Source: JBEVJK01 sp963791325 (lineage in GTDB: Bacteria; Pseudomonadota; Alphaproteobacteria; Rhizobiales; Rhizobiaceae). From it: a stretch of 64,000 nucleotides of DNA. The number at the start of each line of letters is the position of its first letter. The stretch's first letter is position 1. The notes below the pieces were generated by a model. It saw nothing but the letters and a program-made list of their open reading frames with translations. It was not told where the DNA came from and did not search any database. The DNA lies in assembly GCA_963791325.1 (NCBI GenBank), contig CAWBRU010000004.1:248001-312000 (forward strand), in the 5' to 3' direction. The translations under genes and the position numbers were made by a program. This document shows positions 37,541-46,691 of the stretch, in pieces.

Positions 37541-38859
37541 ATGGGCCTGCGCCGGGATCGTGTGTGGTTCATTGTTGGTTGCCTAATAGTTATTATTTCT
37601 CTCGCTACTCTTACCGCCGCGAACATAGTCTATACGCGCCGTAGCACGAGAGCAATTCTGCATAGAATTGAAGAGATTTCAGCGAATCAATCTGCGAGCA
37701 ACACAAATATTTCCTCTTTGAGCCTAGCTGCTGAGGCTGACCAAAGAACTCTGGCGACGGTTCAAAACGAACTGTCTAGCATACTTTTGCAGCTCAAAGG
37801 CAATTCGAACGAGCGGGCAACGTCATTTGAAAGTCGGTTTCTAAAGGACGGGGTGCCTATAGCGCAGCTGTTGAGCCTCGATGTGAGAGCTTTAGTTCGC
37901 ATCCGCGGCTTAGAGGCGGTAGAACCATTACGGACATCCATCCGACACTTTATTTGGCCTGAAGGTCGCAAAATCCATCCCATTGATAAGCAATCCGACG
38001 CGCATTTTTCTTCTATCCAATCAGTAAGGTGGGCTCAGCAGTGGACCTTCACTATGGAAAATGGTGTGACATCTCACGCCTTCTTTCTGAAGTCAGCTGG
38101 AAACGGAGCGTGTCTTTTCATTTACCATGAAGGGCACGAGCCAAAGCCGATTTTCGACGTTGCACCGGTCAGGGAGATCGCGAACGCGTTCACAGGCCGT
38201 GGATGTGACGTGATTCTGCTCTCAATGCCTCTGGTCGGAGTCAATGCGCAAAATGAGATATTGATAAACGGCACACTACGGCCAATAAAATCGGACGGGC
38301 TGCATAATAGTCTTGCAGTATTGGAGAGCAAAACGTTCTCACCGTTCTCGTACTTCATTGATCCTGTTGTCCAGTCACTCGATGAAGCGCTTTCACAAAG
38401 TAAATACAATAGAGTCGGGATGTCGGTCTGAGCGGTGGTGGCTGGACCACAACAATGGTCGGTGCAATTGAACCGCGTTTGACCCACATCTATCCAGTTG
38501 CCGGCTCAATGCCTTTCGAGGTCGACATCGATCCAGCCGCAACCGGACTTAACTTTTCTTCTGCGAGGGGAGACTATGAGCAAAGCAATCAGTTTTTCTA
38601 CAGGCAAGTTGCGGGTTACCTAGATTTATACTTGCCAAGTGCATCGTATCGCCCCCGTAAGGCAGTATACTTTTATAATCTCTCTGATAATTGCTGCTTC
38701 CCGGCGGTTGTATCATTCGCGTTTTCCACCGAACTTCACGATTTGGCCCAAGAGCTATTCGGGAACCAGCTTATATTCGTCGTGGATCGCATTGCAACCA
38801 AGCATGAAGTCAGTTCGGAAGCATTGCGCCAAATAGTTGCGGACTTCGCCCCGCAGTAG
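37541..38859 (+). pseudogene. Membrane-anchored alpha/beta hydrolase cargo gene, frameshifted at the nucleophile
   Basis: ATG 37541 follows GGAGG by ten bases; a TTGACA lies at 37485. The protein has an N-terminal transmembrane helix (VWFIVGCLIVIISLATLTAA), a helical region and a hydrolase domain with ACLFIYHEGHEPKPIFDVAP. The first frame stops at 38431. One frame away is GLSGGGWTTTMVGAIEPRLT (a GxSxG nucleophile elbow), then NLSDNCC and TKHEVSSEALRQIVADF (possible acid and His) to TAG 38857-38859. A single-base loss at about 38420 explains it. The gene is visibly AT-richer than its surroundings, suggesting acquired cargo. Substrate unknown. Confidence 0.6.
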
Positions 38860-38883
38860 TTTAAAACAATCAAGTCGCTGATC

Positions 38884-40173
38884 CTACCCCAGCAGCAGGC
38901 TCTCTGCGGCCGCCATCGCCTCGTTCTGGTCGGTCCGCGGGAAGAGGTGGCCATAGGTGTCGAGCGTCGTGGTGATCAACTCGTGCCCCATCCGCGTCTG
39001 GACCTCCTTCGCGGTCAGCCCATAGCCGCCGGCCGCGGGCACGTTGATGCAGAGGCTGGCGTAGAAGTGCCTGAACGCATGCAGGCCGGGATACTTCGCT
39101 TCCCAGATCGGCCGACCTTCGGCATCGCGCTGGCCTGTGTCGACGGTGACGCCGGACGCAAGCTGGATCGGGATCAGCCCTCGGGTCCTGATGTTTCCGG
39201 CTTCTTCGATGTTGCCGTCCCCATTGGGGAACACGAGATGGCTGGGCTTGGCCGGCTCGCGCAGGCGCTTCCCGTCTGCGTCGAGCTGATCGCCGAATGG
39301 CCGCGGATAGATCAGCTTCCAGGCCTTCAAGGCGTTGAGCACGACCGGCGAGAGCGGGATCGTGCGCCGAGCGGCCTTCGACTTGACCGCGCCAAGCTTG
39401 TTCCACTGATCGGCGCGCTGCCTGACCGTGATCGTGCCGGCGACGAAGTCGACATCGGCCCATTTCAGGCCGCGCAGCTCGGATGAGCGCAACCCCGTAA
39501 AGATCAGCGTGAGCATGAGCGGCCGCCATCTGTCGTCGCCGAGCGCGCCGACGATGGCTTTGATCTCAGCCGGCACGGGAATGTCGACGCCGACCTGAAG
39601 CAGCTCTTTGTGCCGGGCATCAAGGGCGCCTGCCGGCTTGCGGCCTTTACGGAGGTCCCGCACCGCATTGTGTGCGATCAAGCCTCTTTCCTGCGCGTCG
39701 GCGAGCAGGCCGCCGAGGCTGACCATCACCCGGCTGACCATGTCATGCGTCCGCTTCTGCCCGCGGAGCGCCTCTTTCGGGAAATCGGCCGGGTAGGGCG
39801 TGGCGAGCAGCTCGTCCCTGAAGGCGCGCACCCGCGGCACGGAGAGTGCCGTCAGCTTCACGGCGCCGATCAGGGGGAGGATGTGATAGCGCAAATGCCG
39901 TTCGCGCTGATTGAGCGACGACTGCTCCAGGCCATCGCCGCGGCCGGTGGCCTGCCATAGCTCGCCCGCCTCGCTGACCAGCACGGTGGCGCTGGCCGGG
40001 GTATGGGTGCCGCGCTGGACCTCGCCGCCAACCTTGATCAGGAATGCCTCGGCCGCCTGCTTGGTGCGGGAGCTATTGTTGCGGCGGCGCTTGCCGGCCT
40101 GATCGACATAGTCGACCTGCCAGCGGTTTTTGGTGCCGCTGCTGGTGGTGATGGTGATCGGCCTGATGGGCAC
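38884..40173 (-). CDS. int: Tyrosine-type site-specific integrase
   Basis: A 429-residue phage-type integrase. The catalytic set is complete: Arg in LIFTGLRSSELRGLKW, Lys region in KSKAARRTIPLSP, H-x-x-R in HAFRHFYASLCIN, His in RMGHELI and Tyr in TTLDTYGHLFP. An N-terminal SAM-like core-binding domain spans about residues 65-180. It starts about 150 bases inside attR and is transcribed into the element. It would catalyse insertion into the tRNA-Met 3' end. It is intact, unlike most neighbours. Confidence 0.93.
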   Translation of the reverse strand: MPIRPITITTSSGTKNRWQVDYVDQAGKRRRNNSSRTKQAAEAFLIKVGGEVQRGTHTPASATVLVSEAGELWQATGRGDGLEQSSLNQRERHLRYHILPLIGAVKLTALSVPRVRAFRDELLATPYPADFPKEALRGQKRTHDMVSRVMVSLGGLLADAQERGLIAHNAVRDLRKGRKPAGALDARHKELLQVGVDIPVPAEIKAIVGALGDDRWRPLMLTLIFTGLRSSELRGLKWADVDFVAGTITVRQRADQWNKLGAVKSKAARRTIPLSPVVLNALKAWKLIYPRPFGDQLDADGKRLREPAKPSHLVFPNGDGNIEEAGNIRTRGLIPIQLASGVTVDTGQRDAEGRPIWEAKYPGLHAFRHFYASLCINVPAAGGYGLTAKEVQTRMGHELITTTLDTYGHLFPRTDQNEAMAAAESLLLG

Positions 40174-40325
40174 GGCTCTCCCTCCTATACGGTCTCGGTT
40201 TTGGGTGGTGCGCCGGATGGATTTGGCTCACATTTGGCACACATTCCGGCTGCTCACTCGGATGTAGTCCGTTTCCGTATAGATTTCAAGAGGTTCAGAA
40301 TGAGGTATCTTAAGCCTCCAAAGGT

Positions 40326-40375
40326 ATCATAATCCTTGTGTCGGTGGTTCGAATCCCTCCTCCGCTACCACCAAA
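40326..40375. repeat. attR: copy of the tRNA-Met 3' end
   Basis: 50 bases matching 31567-31616 with one G-to-T change in the T arm (40345). Only the 3' part of the tRNA is present, so it is not a second gene. Confidence 0.93.
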
Positions 40376-40433
40376 AACGCGACATTCAGCGGCGTAGTGG
40401 TCTTCGACCGGAACTGCGCGGGCCTGAGCCGAG

Positions 40434-41225
40434 CTAATTGCCGTCGATCGCCGTGCCGATGCGGGCGATCGCCTGCTGATAGACGCTCGCAGAGTTCCAG
40501 CCGGCGATGGCGCCCATGTTGCCCGGATACCCTGCGCCGGCCCGCCAGCCGTGTGCCCTGAGAAAGTTGGCCGTGGATATCAGCGCAGTATTCTTGTCCC
40601 GCAGGTTGCCGACGCCGTATTTCAGAGCGTTCCCGGGCAGGAACCCTGTCTGACCGATCTCCCCATGCATGGCGCCGACCGAGCCCGCACTTAGCGTCCC
40701 GCTGTCGACCAGCTTGAGCGCCGCGATGGCATGCGGCGCGAAGAACTGCGGGCGGCGGCAGTCATAGGCGAGCGTCACGATCGCCGAAACGGTGTTCTGC
40801 TTGCCCATGGAGGCGCCGAAGCCGGTCTCCATGCCCCAGATGGCGAGCAGTACCCCGGGGGGCACGCCGTAGGTTCGCTCGATCTTGTCGAACAGTGCTG
40901 CGTTCGCCTTCTTGAGCGAACGGCCCTTGGAAATGATCGCGGACCCGCCGCGTCGGTTCATGAAGGCGTCGACCGAGCCGCTGAAGGCCTGCTTGGAGGA
41001 ACGGTCGGCCCGGATGGTGCCCGTGGCGTATTTCGCGCCGGCAAGCGCCGCAAGGCCCTTCTGCTTGACGCCGGCGGCCTTTGCCTTGTCCGCAAATTCC
41101 ACTTTCCACTGTTCAAATCCGGCCGCGCTGTTGCCGCAGGAGGCCGCCTGAGCAGCGCTCGTCAGAAGGCATGAGGCAACGGCAGCCGCCGCGGCAATCG
41201 ACTTAGCTTCAGCAATGAATGCCAT
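40434..41225 (-). CDS. Lytic murein transglycosylase (SLT_2/MltB type)
   Basis: A 263-residue exported enzyme that cleaves peptidoglycan glycan strands. The signal peptide ends near AQA (about residue 27). The catalytic region reads GVPPGVLLAIWGMETGFGAS, with Glu in METGFG, followed by TLAYDCRRPQFF and GAMHGEIGQTGFLPG. ATG 41225 has a GGGAGAACGGA site; a longer frame upstream to 41273 lacks one. It is shorter than MltB and lacks a C-terminal peptidoglycan-binding domain. Confidence 0.88.
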   Translation of the reverse strand: MAFIAEAKSIAAAAAVASCLLTSAAQAASCGNSAAGFEQWKVEFADKAKAAGVKQKGLAALAGAKYATGTIRADRSSKQAFSGSVDAFMNRRGGSAIISKGRSLKKANAALFDKIERTYGVPPGVLLAIWGMETGFGASMGKQNTVSAIVTLAYDCRRPQFFAPHAIAALKLVDSGTLSAGSVGAMHGEIGQTGFLPGNALKYGVGNLRDKNTALISTANFLRAHGWRAGAGYPGNMGAIAGWNSASVYQQAIARIGTAIDGN

Positions 41226-41288
41226 TCCGTTCTCCCCATGAGTTTGAACCGTCATTCCTTCGGCACTCCGCAACCGAGGCGGACAACA

Positions 41289-41957
41289 TCACCACACGCC
41301 CGGCACCAGCCGGTAGCGGACGCTTCGGGTGTACTCGGCATAGCCGTCGAGCTCGCGCAGCAGCATCGCCTCCTCATCGAGGATTCGTAGCGCAAGAACG
41401 GGCACGAAGACGATGACAAACAGCAGCCCCCAGTAGGAACCCAGCGCAAGCGGCACGCCGACCAGCATAACCAGTGCACCGACATACATCGGGTGCCTTA
41501 CCAGGGCGTATGGACCGCTCGAGATCACCGTCTGACCCTCCATGGTCTCGATGGTCGAGGCACCGAAGCTGTTGCGGCGAAATACCAGGAGGTCGATCAT
41601 CAGCCCGAGCCACACAAGGAAGGCTCCGAAGACCGACACCCAGTCCGGCACATCGGACCACCCGAGGCGATGGTCGAGCGCCGAGACCAACGGCAGGGCG
41701 GAGAAGGCGACAAATGCCAGCCCCACCAGTGCTTTCTGAACGGGCCGCGTCTCGGCTTGCGGGCCGAACTTCATCCGCCGTTGAAGCAGGGCAGGATCGT
41801 GGCGCGCCAGATAGAGCCCGATCAGGTTGGTGGAGAGCGCAAAAACGATGATGAAGAGCCAGCCCTGCCAGTACGCAACCGTGCCTGCGGGGACGAACAC
41901 GAGGACGGCGATAACAACCAGCCCGATGATTGAAGCTCGTAAGGTGCGCAGGGTCAC
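41289..41957 (-). CDS. Isoprenylcysteine methyltransferase-like membrane protein
   Basis: A 222-residue polytopic membrane protein with about five helices. The SAM-binding signature of the ICMT/PEMT fold is present (ISSGPYALVRHPMYVGALVM, then LDEEAMLLRELDGYAEYTRS). Bacterial members methylate lipids or small molecules. No substrate can be assigned. It sits between the transglycosylase and a divergent dehydrogenase. Confidence 0.8.
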   Translation of the reverse strand: MTLRTLRASIIGLVVIAVLVFVPAGTVAYWQGWLFIIVFALSTNLIGLYLARHDPALLQRRMKFGPQAETRPVQKALVGLAFVAFSALPLVSALDHRLGWSDVPDWVSVFGAFLVWLGLMIDLLVFRRNSFGASTIETMEGQTVISSGPYALVRHPMYVGALVMLVGVPLALGSYWGLLFVIVFVPVLALRILDEEAMLLRELDGYAEYTRSVRYRLVPGVW

Positions 41958-42094
41958 GACCGTCTCGCAAGATGCAAGATGGCACTCAGTTTACATCCGA
42001 TTCGGTGTAACGAAACCATCGGTACTCCGCGAAGACCTTGATTCTAAGCGCTCGACGGGTGATCGACAAACTTGCAACGGGTGAGACACGTTTC

Positions 42095-42994
42095 ATGCGC
42101 TACGGCTTCATCGGCCTTGGAAATCTTGGCGGGCATCTGGCTGCCAGCCTCCTCGGTGCCGGCTTCAAGATGACGGTCCACGACCAGAACCGGCTAGCGG
42201 CGAACCGCCTGATCGAACTCGGCGCCGTGGGAGCCGAGAGTGCCGAGGCGCTTGCCAAGGATTGCGACGCGGTCATTACCTGCCTGCCCTCGCCGAAGGC
42301 CTCCGAACTCGTCCTCGGCCAGATTCTCAAAACCATGAGGCCTGGATCCACCTGGATCGAAATGTCGACGCTGGGCCGCGACGAAATCCTGCGCCTGGCC
42401 GCTGTCGCTGCCGAGCGCGACGTGAAAACGATGGAACTGCCGGTGACCGGCGGCGTGCATCTCGCAGCCCAAGGCAAGATCACGATGCTGGCGGGCGGAG
42501 ACAAGGATCTGTTCGAGCTGCATCGCCCGGCTCTGGAGGGGATGGGCGACAAGATCTTCCATATGGGCCCGCTCGGCAGCGCCTCGGTGATCAAGGTCAT
42601 CACCAACATGCTGGCTTTCATCCATCTCGTGGCTGATGGCGAAGCTTTGATGCTGGCGAAGCGCGGCGGACTGGATCTTGGCCAGGCCTGGGCGGCGATC
42701 AAGGCCAGTTCCGGCAACAGCTTCGTTCATGAAACCGAGGGCCAGCTCATCCTCAACGGAAGCTACGACGTCGCCTTCACCATGGACCTTGCCCTAAAAG
42801 ACCTTGGCTTTGCCATGAAATTCGGCCGCGAATTCGACGTGCCGCTCGACTTGGCAGGACTGACCAACCAGACGTTCATCAGGGGGCATGCCGCCTACGG
42901 TGGCGACGCGCAATCGACGCAGATCGTCAAGCTGCTCGAGGATGTCGTCGGCACGGATCTGAGAGCAGACGGATTTCCCGCTCGTCTCGGCTAA
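42095..42994 (+). CDS. NAD(P)-dependent 3-hydroxyisobutyrate dehydrogenase-family oxidoreductase
   Basis: A 299-residue beta-hydroxyacid dehydrogenase. The dinucleotide motif GFIGLGNLGGHLAASLLGAG is at the N-terminus. The substrate motif ELPVTGGVHLAAQGKITMLA replaces the usual DAPVSGG. The catalytic Lys is in SASVIKVITNMLAFIHL. ATG 42095 is chosen because homology begins MRYGFIGLG. The natural substrate is unknown; the neighbouring flavoprotein and sugar importer hint at catabolism of a carbohydrate or organic acid. Confidence 0.85.
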   Translation: MRYGFIGLGNLGGHLAASLLGAGFKMTVHDQNRLAANRLIELGAVGAESAEALAKDCDAVITCLPSPKASELVLGQILKTMRPGSTWIEMSTLGRDEILRLAAVAAERDVKTMELPVTGGVHLAAQGKITMLAGGDKDLFELHRPALEGMGDKIFHMGPLGSASVIKVITNMLAFIHLVADGEALMLAKRGGLDLGQAWAAIKASSGNSFVHETEGQLILNGSYDVAFTMDLALKDLGFAMKFGREFDVPLDLAGLTNQTFIRGHAAYGGDAQSTQIVKLLEDVVGTDLRADGFPARLG

Positions 42995-43041
42995 TGGAAG
43001 AGACCTCGGTCAAGGAGGGGTCCAGCCAGGTTTCGGACCGG

Positions 43042-43635
43042 TCAGCCGACAAACGCTGCAACGGCGTTTCGGACGCGGTCGAGATGTGCCAGCTTCCGGC
43101 TTTCGGACACGCTGTCCATGTTGTAAAGGGCCACATACTTGGTCCGGCAAACCGTGCTGCAGAGTGAGCGGAAGCCGCGCAGCAATGTTCGCCTACCCGG
43201 CTGGCCCATCACCCAGGAGAGCAACGGCGAAGCACCACAGGTGGTCAGCACCAGCAGCCGGTTGATGTGCCGCAATTTCGGCCTGGGCCCAAGCAAAGAC
43301 GCCGTGATCTCGAAGGCGAATCCCGGCACCATCACGCGTTCGAGCCAGCCTTTCAGCATGGCCGGAAGCCCGTACCACCAAGTCGGATAGATGAACACCA
43401 CGGCTTCAGCCCAAAGGACATGCTGCGCCTGGTCGCGGATCGGCTCGAAATTGTCGTCGTCTCTGAAATAGCGGCGCCATTCCTCCATGCTCATCACCGG
43501 ATCGAACCCTGCGGCGTAGAGGTCGACGAGGTGCACCTCTTGGCCGCGCTTCTCAAGGGCGTCGATGGCGGCGTCGCGGACAGCTGCGTTGAAGCTTTGT
43601 TCGCAAGGATGGCAATAGACAACGAGGACCTTCAT
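43042..43635 (-). CDS. NAD(P)H dehydrogenase (quinone)-like flavodoxin-fold protein
   Basis: A 197-residue protein of the NQO1/MdaB flavodoxin-like family. It shows the FMN/FAD phosphate loop (VVYCHPCEQSFNAAVRDAAI) and AVVFIYPTWWYGLPAMLKGW. It reduces quinones or similar acceptors with NAD(P)H. ATG 43635 gives MKVLVVYC; TTG 43647 is possible. It lies downstream of the SnoaL-like gene on the same strand, eight bases apart. Confidence 0.85.
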   Translation of the reverse strand: MKVLVVYCHPCEQSFNAAVRDAAIDALEKRGQEVHLVDLYAAGFDPVMSMEEWRRYFRDDDNFEPIRDQAQHVLWAEAVVFIYPTWWYGLPAMLKGWLERVMVPGFAFEITASLLGPRPKLRHINRLLVLTTCGASPLLSWVMGQPGRRTLLRGFRSLCSTVCRTKYVALYNMDSVSESRKLAHLDRVRNAVAAFVG

Positions 43636-43643
43636 GCCGTTGC

Positions 43644-44096
43644 TCAAGGGGTGTTGCGGTCGCCGGAGGGGTTATTCCTGCTTTGGTGATGATCCTCAAC
43701 CGCGTTTGCGGTGTCGAAGTATTCGCGCCATGACAAAATGCGCCCCTCTCGGTCGAGGTCGATGAGAATTGCGTCCTCGGTCCGGCTGCGCGATCCGTCC
43801 TGCCGGCGCGTCACCTCCCAAAGCCACTCCAGCGCGACACGCCTGCCGTCGGCCGAGGCGAAGACGTTGGTAATGGTCACTCTGAGATCGCCGTAGTCGC
43901 GAAAGAAGTTCTCGACCGTCCGCCCGAGCTCATCGATCGAAATGCGATTTCCAGGTGCGGTCAGAACGCCTTGCGGATGCCAATCGCCGACGGCTGCGGA
44001 GAAATCTCCCACAGTCCAGGCCTTTGCCTGCCGTTCAATCATCGCCAAGGTGTGCGGGTCGCAATCGATTGCCGCGTCGGGCGCCAAAAAAGTCAC
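43644..44096 (-). CDS. SnoaL/NTF2-like fold protein
   Basis: About 150 residues with the NTF2-like pattern: an N-terminal helix (MIERQAKAWTVGDFSAAVGD), FHPQG-like turn (DWHPQGVLTAPGNRI) and strands ending LDREGRILSWREYFDTANAV. Such proteins are small hydrolases, isomerases or ligand binders. GTG 44096 overlaps the end of the EcfT gene by four bases, so it belongs to the ECF transporter transcript. Its role there is unknown. Confidence 0.7.
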   Translation of the reverse strand: MTFLAPDAAIDCDPHTLAMIERQAKAWTVGDFSAAVGDWHPQGVLTAPGNRISIDELGRTVENFFRDYGDLRVTITNVFASADGRRVALEWLWEVTRRQDGSRSRTEDAILIDLDREGRILSWREYFDTANAVEDHHQSRNNPSGDRNTP

Positions 44097-44920
44097 AGGA
44101 CAGATCCTCCGAAACCGAAGATGAGCCGGGCCGCCAGTGCTACAATAAAAACCACGGCGCAGGCAGCAATGAAAAGCTTTTCGACGACCGAAAGGGTTTC
44201 GCGTGACGGATTGAGGTAGGTACGATCCGCCGAACCCCTGAACGCCTTCGCTTGTAGGGCGATCTCCACATGCTGCGCCTTGGTCAGACAGATCAAAATC
44301 AGCGGCACGAGCAGCCTCGCCAGCGCAACCAGTTTGCGCACCATCCCGACACTGTCGATGTCGATGCCGCGCAGCCGCTGCGCCTCCTTCATCCCCTCCA
44401 GTTCCTGAAAGAGCATCGGCACAAAGCGGAAAGTCGTCGAGAAAAGAAAGGCTATTCGGTAAGGAATGCCGATCCGGACGAGGCCGAGGACTATGTCGCT
44501 CGGCTCGCAGGTCATGAACACCAATTGAAAGGCGAGCATCGGGATCAGGACGCGGCAGCACACCACCAACCCGAACAAAAGACCTTCGAAATAAAAGATG
44601 TTGAGGCCGCCGAGAACGGGCACGTGCGCGGGGACGACAAACACCGGCGTTGCCCCGAACGGCGACCACAGGCCCTGGATCAGGGTGATCAGGACGAGCG
44701 CCGGCAACAGCACCGCAACCAGCTTGCGGATGGTGGTCAGGGTCACCCCGGCGGCGAACATCATGGCCAGTATGGCGATCAGGAACGCTGCCTGAAGCAG
44801 GATGCTGTTCCAGATGAAGATCAGCGTGCTTGCCAGAAGCAGCAGCGCGAACTTCGCTCGCATATCGAGCCTGGCGATCGCTGAGCCGCCGGACAAGTTC
44901 TGCAGTGCGTAGCCGGCCAT
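44093..44920 (-). CDS. ECF transporter transmembrane component (EcfT/CbiQ)
   Basis: A 275-residue polytopic membrane protein of the CbiQ family. It has the coupling motifs AQRLRGIDID and ALQAKAFRGSADRTYLN, which match the two Ala-Arg-Gly helices that contact the ATPases. It couples ATP hydrolysis to vitamin or metal uptake through an S component. It follows the ATPase gene immediately. Confidence 0.88.
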   Translation of the reverse strand: MAGYALQNLSGGSAIARLDMRAKFALLLLASTLIFIWNSILLQAAFLIAILAMMFAAGVTLTTIRKLVAVLLPALVLITLIQGLWSPFGATPVFVVPAHVPVLGGLNIFYFEGLLFGLVVCCRVLIPMLAFQLVFMTCEPSDIVLGLVRIGIPYRIAFLFSTTFRFVPMLFQELEGMKEAQRLRGIDIDSVGMVRKLVALARLLVPLILICLTKAQHVEIALQAKAFRGSADRTYLNPSRETLSVVEKLFIAACAVVFIVALAARLIFGFGGSVL

Positions 44921-46690
44921 TCAGGCGACTCCCGACGGAACGGCGAGGAGCTCGGCGAGATCGTCGGGTCCCAGAGGACGGAGCGCGCGCAAGCTGGGAA
45001 AGCTTTCGGCGAAGCGAACGGTTTGCGGCGGTATCAAGCCGGACCTCTCCAGCCCCTCCTGGTCGTAAAGGACATCTCGAAGGGGACCGTCGAGCGCGAT
45101 TTTACCCGCGTCCATCACCACAAGGCGTTCGGCGAAGCCGGGCAGAAGGTAGAGATGATGGGTTATCAGGACCGCTGTCTTGCCGCGCTGGTTGAGCGTG
45201 CGGAGCATTTCGACGATGGCCATTGCGCCGCGCCAATCCTGGCCGGTCGTCGGCTCGTCGAAGATCAGAATTTGCGGCTCGAGCGCCAGCACAGCGGCGA
45301 TCACAACGCGGAGCCGGTCGCCGCGGCAGAGCGAAATCGGATGCCGATCATGCGCCCAAGCAAGGTCCATCGCATCGAGCGCACGCGCCACGCGCGCGTC
45401 ACTCTCGTCCTTCGGCCGGCCCATCATGGACAGGGCAAACCCGACCTCCTTGGCGACCGAGTTGCAAAAGATCTGTTGGTGCGCGTTCTGCGGGATGTAG
45501 CCGATCCGTTGCGCCAAATCGCTGACCTTCAGATCGGCGATATCGCTGCCGCTCACCCGCACCATGCCCGTTGTCGGGGCGAGCAGCCCCAGGAAATGCC
45601 GCACCAACGTCGACTTGCCGCTGCCGTTGCGGCCGGCGATGGCCAAGAACTCGCCCTCCCTGACCGTGAGATCGACCCCCCGCAGTGCCTGAGTTCCATC
45701 GGGGTAGGAATGGGTCAGTCCGCTGACGGCGAGCACGGCCCGCGAAGCGTTGATGGAGGGCGAGGTGGGCGAAGCCGTCGGAACCGACGGCACCGGCAGG
45801 GGACGATCGACATAGCTGTCTCGAGCAGCCGCCATGGTCACGGCAAATGTTTGCGGCATGGACGGGCTGGCCGGAGATTGTGCCAGCACCTCCAACGACC
45901 GAACGATATCGGGCGGTCTTACCTTGAGGGATCTGAGCTTGGCGGTCTGCGAGAACACGGTCGCCGGCGACCCTTCGGCAATGATCCTGCCGTCGGCGAG
46001 CAGCACGATGCGATCGGCGATCTCAGCCAGTTCTTCGCTGGCATGGCTGGCAATCATCACCGTCAGCCCGTTCTGACGCTTCAGCCTGTCGAGGATGGCG
46101 AACACCTCGGCCGTGGCGACGGGATCGAGCTGTGACGTCGGCTCGTCGAGCACCATGATGTCGGGCGAGAGCGCGAGCGCCGATGCGATCGACAACCGTT
46201 GCTTCTGGCCGCCCGACAGGTTCGCCGGGTGCTTGGCCTCGAGACCGGTGAGACCCACCATGCCGAGCGCCGCGCCGACCCGGCGACGAATCTCCGAGGT
46301 GGGCACCATAAGATTTTCGAGCGCGAACGCGACCTCCTCGGCCACGCTGGTTGAGGTGATCTGCGTGTCCGGATCCTCGAAGACCATGCCGACATGGTGG
46401 GCGAGCCGGCTCGTCGGCGTCTCGATCGAGTCGAGACCGGCGATTTGGACGCGGCCGAAGAACTCGCCGCCGAAGAATTGCGGCACGATGCCGTTTATGG
46501 CGAGACAAAGTGTGGTTTTGCCGGCGCCGGTCGGGCCGACGATCCCGACGATTTCGCCGCGTTTGACCGACAGATCGATCTCGGCGAGAGCCATCAGCTC
46601 GCCGCTCGGATAGCGATAGCCGACCGCCTCGAAGCGCAGGATCGGCGAAACTGCCGGCTCCGCTGGCGTCGCCTCATCGCCAGCCTGCAA
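44921..46690 (-). CDS. ECF transporter ATPase with two fused ABC domains
   Basis: A 589-residue protein containing two ABC ATPase domains. Domain 1 has Walker A GPTGAGKTT, signature NLSGGQKQRLSIA and Walker B MVLDEPTS. Domain 2 has GRNGSGKST and Walker B LIFDEPTTGQD, but its signature reads SLCRGDRLRVVIA, with Cys-Arg where Ser-Gly is usual. The fusion corresponds to EcfA1-EcfA2, as in the YkoD-like proteins of YkoEDC systems. The S component gene lies two bases upstream and T immediately downstream. Confidence 0.9.
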   Translation of the reverse strand: MQAGDEATPAEPAVSPILRFEAVGYRYPSGELMALAEIDLSVKRGEIVGIVGPTGAGKTTLCLAINGIVPQFFGGEFFGRVQIAGLDSIETPTSRLAHHVGMVFEDPDTQITSTSVAEEVAFALENLMVPTSEIRRRVGAALGMVGLTGLEAKHPANLSGGQKQRLSIASALALSPDIMVLDEPTSQLDPVATAEVFAILDRLKRQNGLTVMIASHASEELAEIADRIVLLADGRIIAEGSPATVFSQTAKLRSLKVRPPDIVRSLEVLAQSPASPSMPQTFAVTMAAARDSYVDRPLPVPSVPTASPTSPSINASRAVLAVSGLTHSYPDGTQALRGVDLTVREGEFLAIAGRNGSGKSTLVRHFLGLLAPTTGMVRVSGSDIADLKVSDLAQRIGYIPQNAHQQIFCNSVAKEVGFALSMMGRPKDESDARVARALDAMDLAWAHDRHPISLCRGDRLRVVIAAVLALEPQILIFDEPTTGQDWRGAMAIVEMLRTLNQRGKTAVLITHHLYLLPGFAERLVVMDAGKIALDGPLRDVLYDQEGLERSGLIPPQTVRFAESFPSLRALRPLGPDDLAELLAVPSGVA

Positions 46691-46691
46691 C

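Larger units (their letters stand above)
31567..40375. mobile_element. 8.8-kb integrative element in tRNA-Met, satellite or replicon-like
   Basis: The boundaries are the 50-bp direct repeats. A tyrosine integrase lies beside the right repeat, transcribed inward. An HTH protein lies near the left end. A plus-strand block (32796-35950) reads as an operon with ATGA overlaps and encodes a primase-polymerase and a Walker-A ATPase. An iteron-like array, a set of palindromes and an AT-rich cargo gene follow. I see no capsid, terminase, relaxase or conjugation genes. The content suggests a replicating satellite or mobilisable element. Most genes are frameshifted, so it is probably immobile now. Confidence 0.9.

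Noticed and set aside
40326..40375. Second tRNA-Met gene
   Set aside because: Only the 3' half, from the anticodon loop onward, is present; it is the att repeat.
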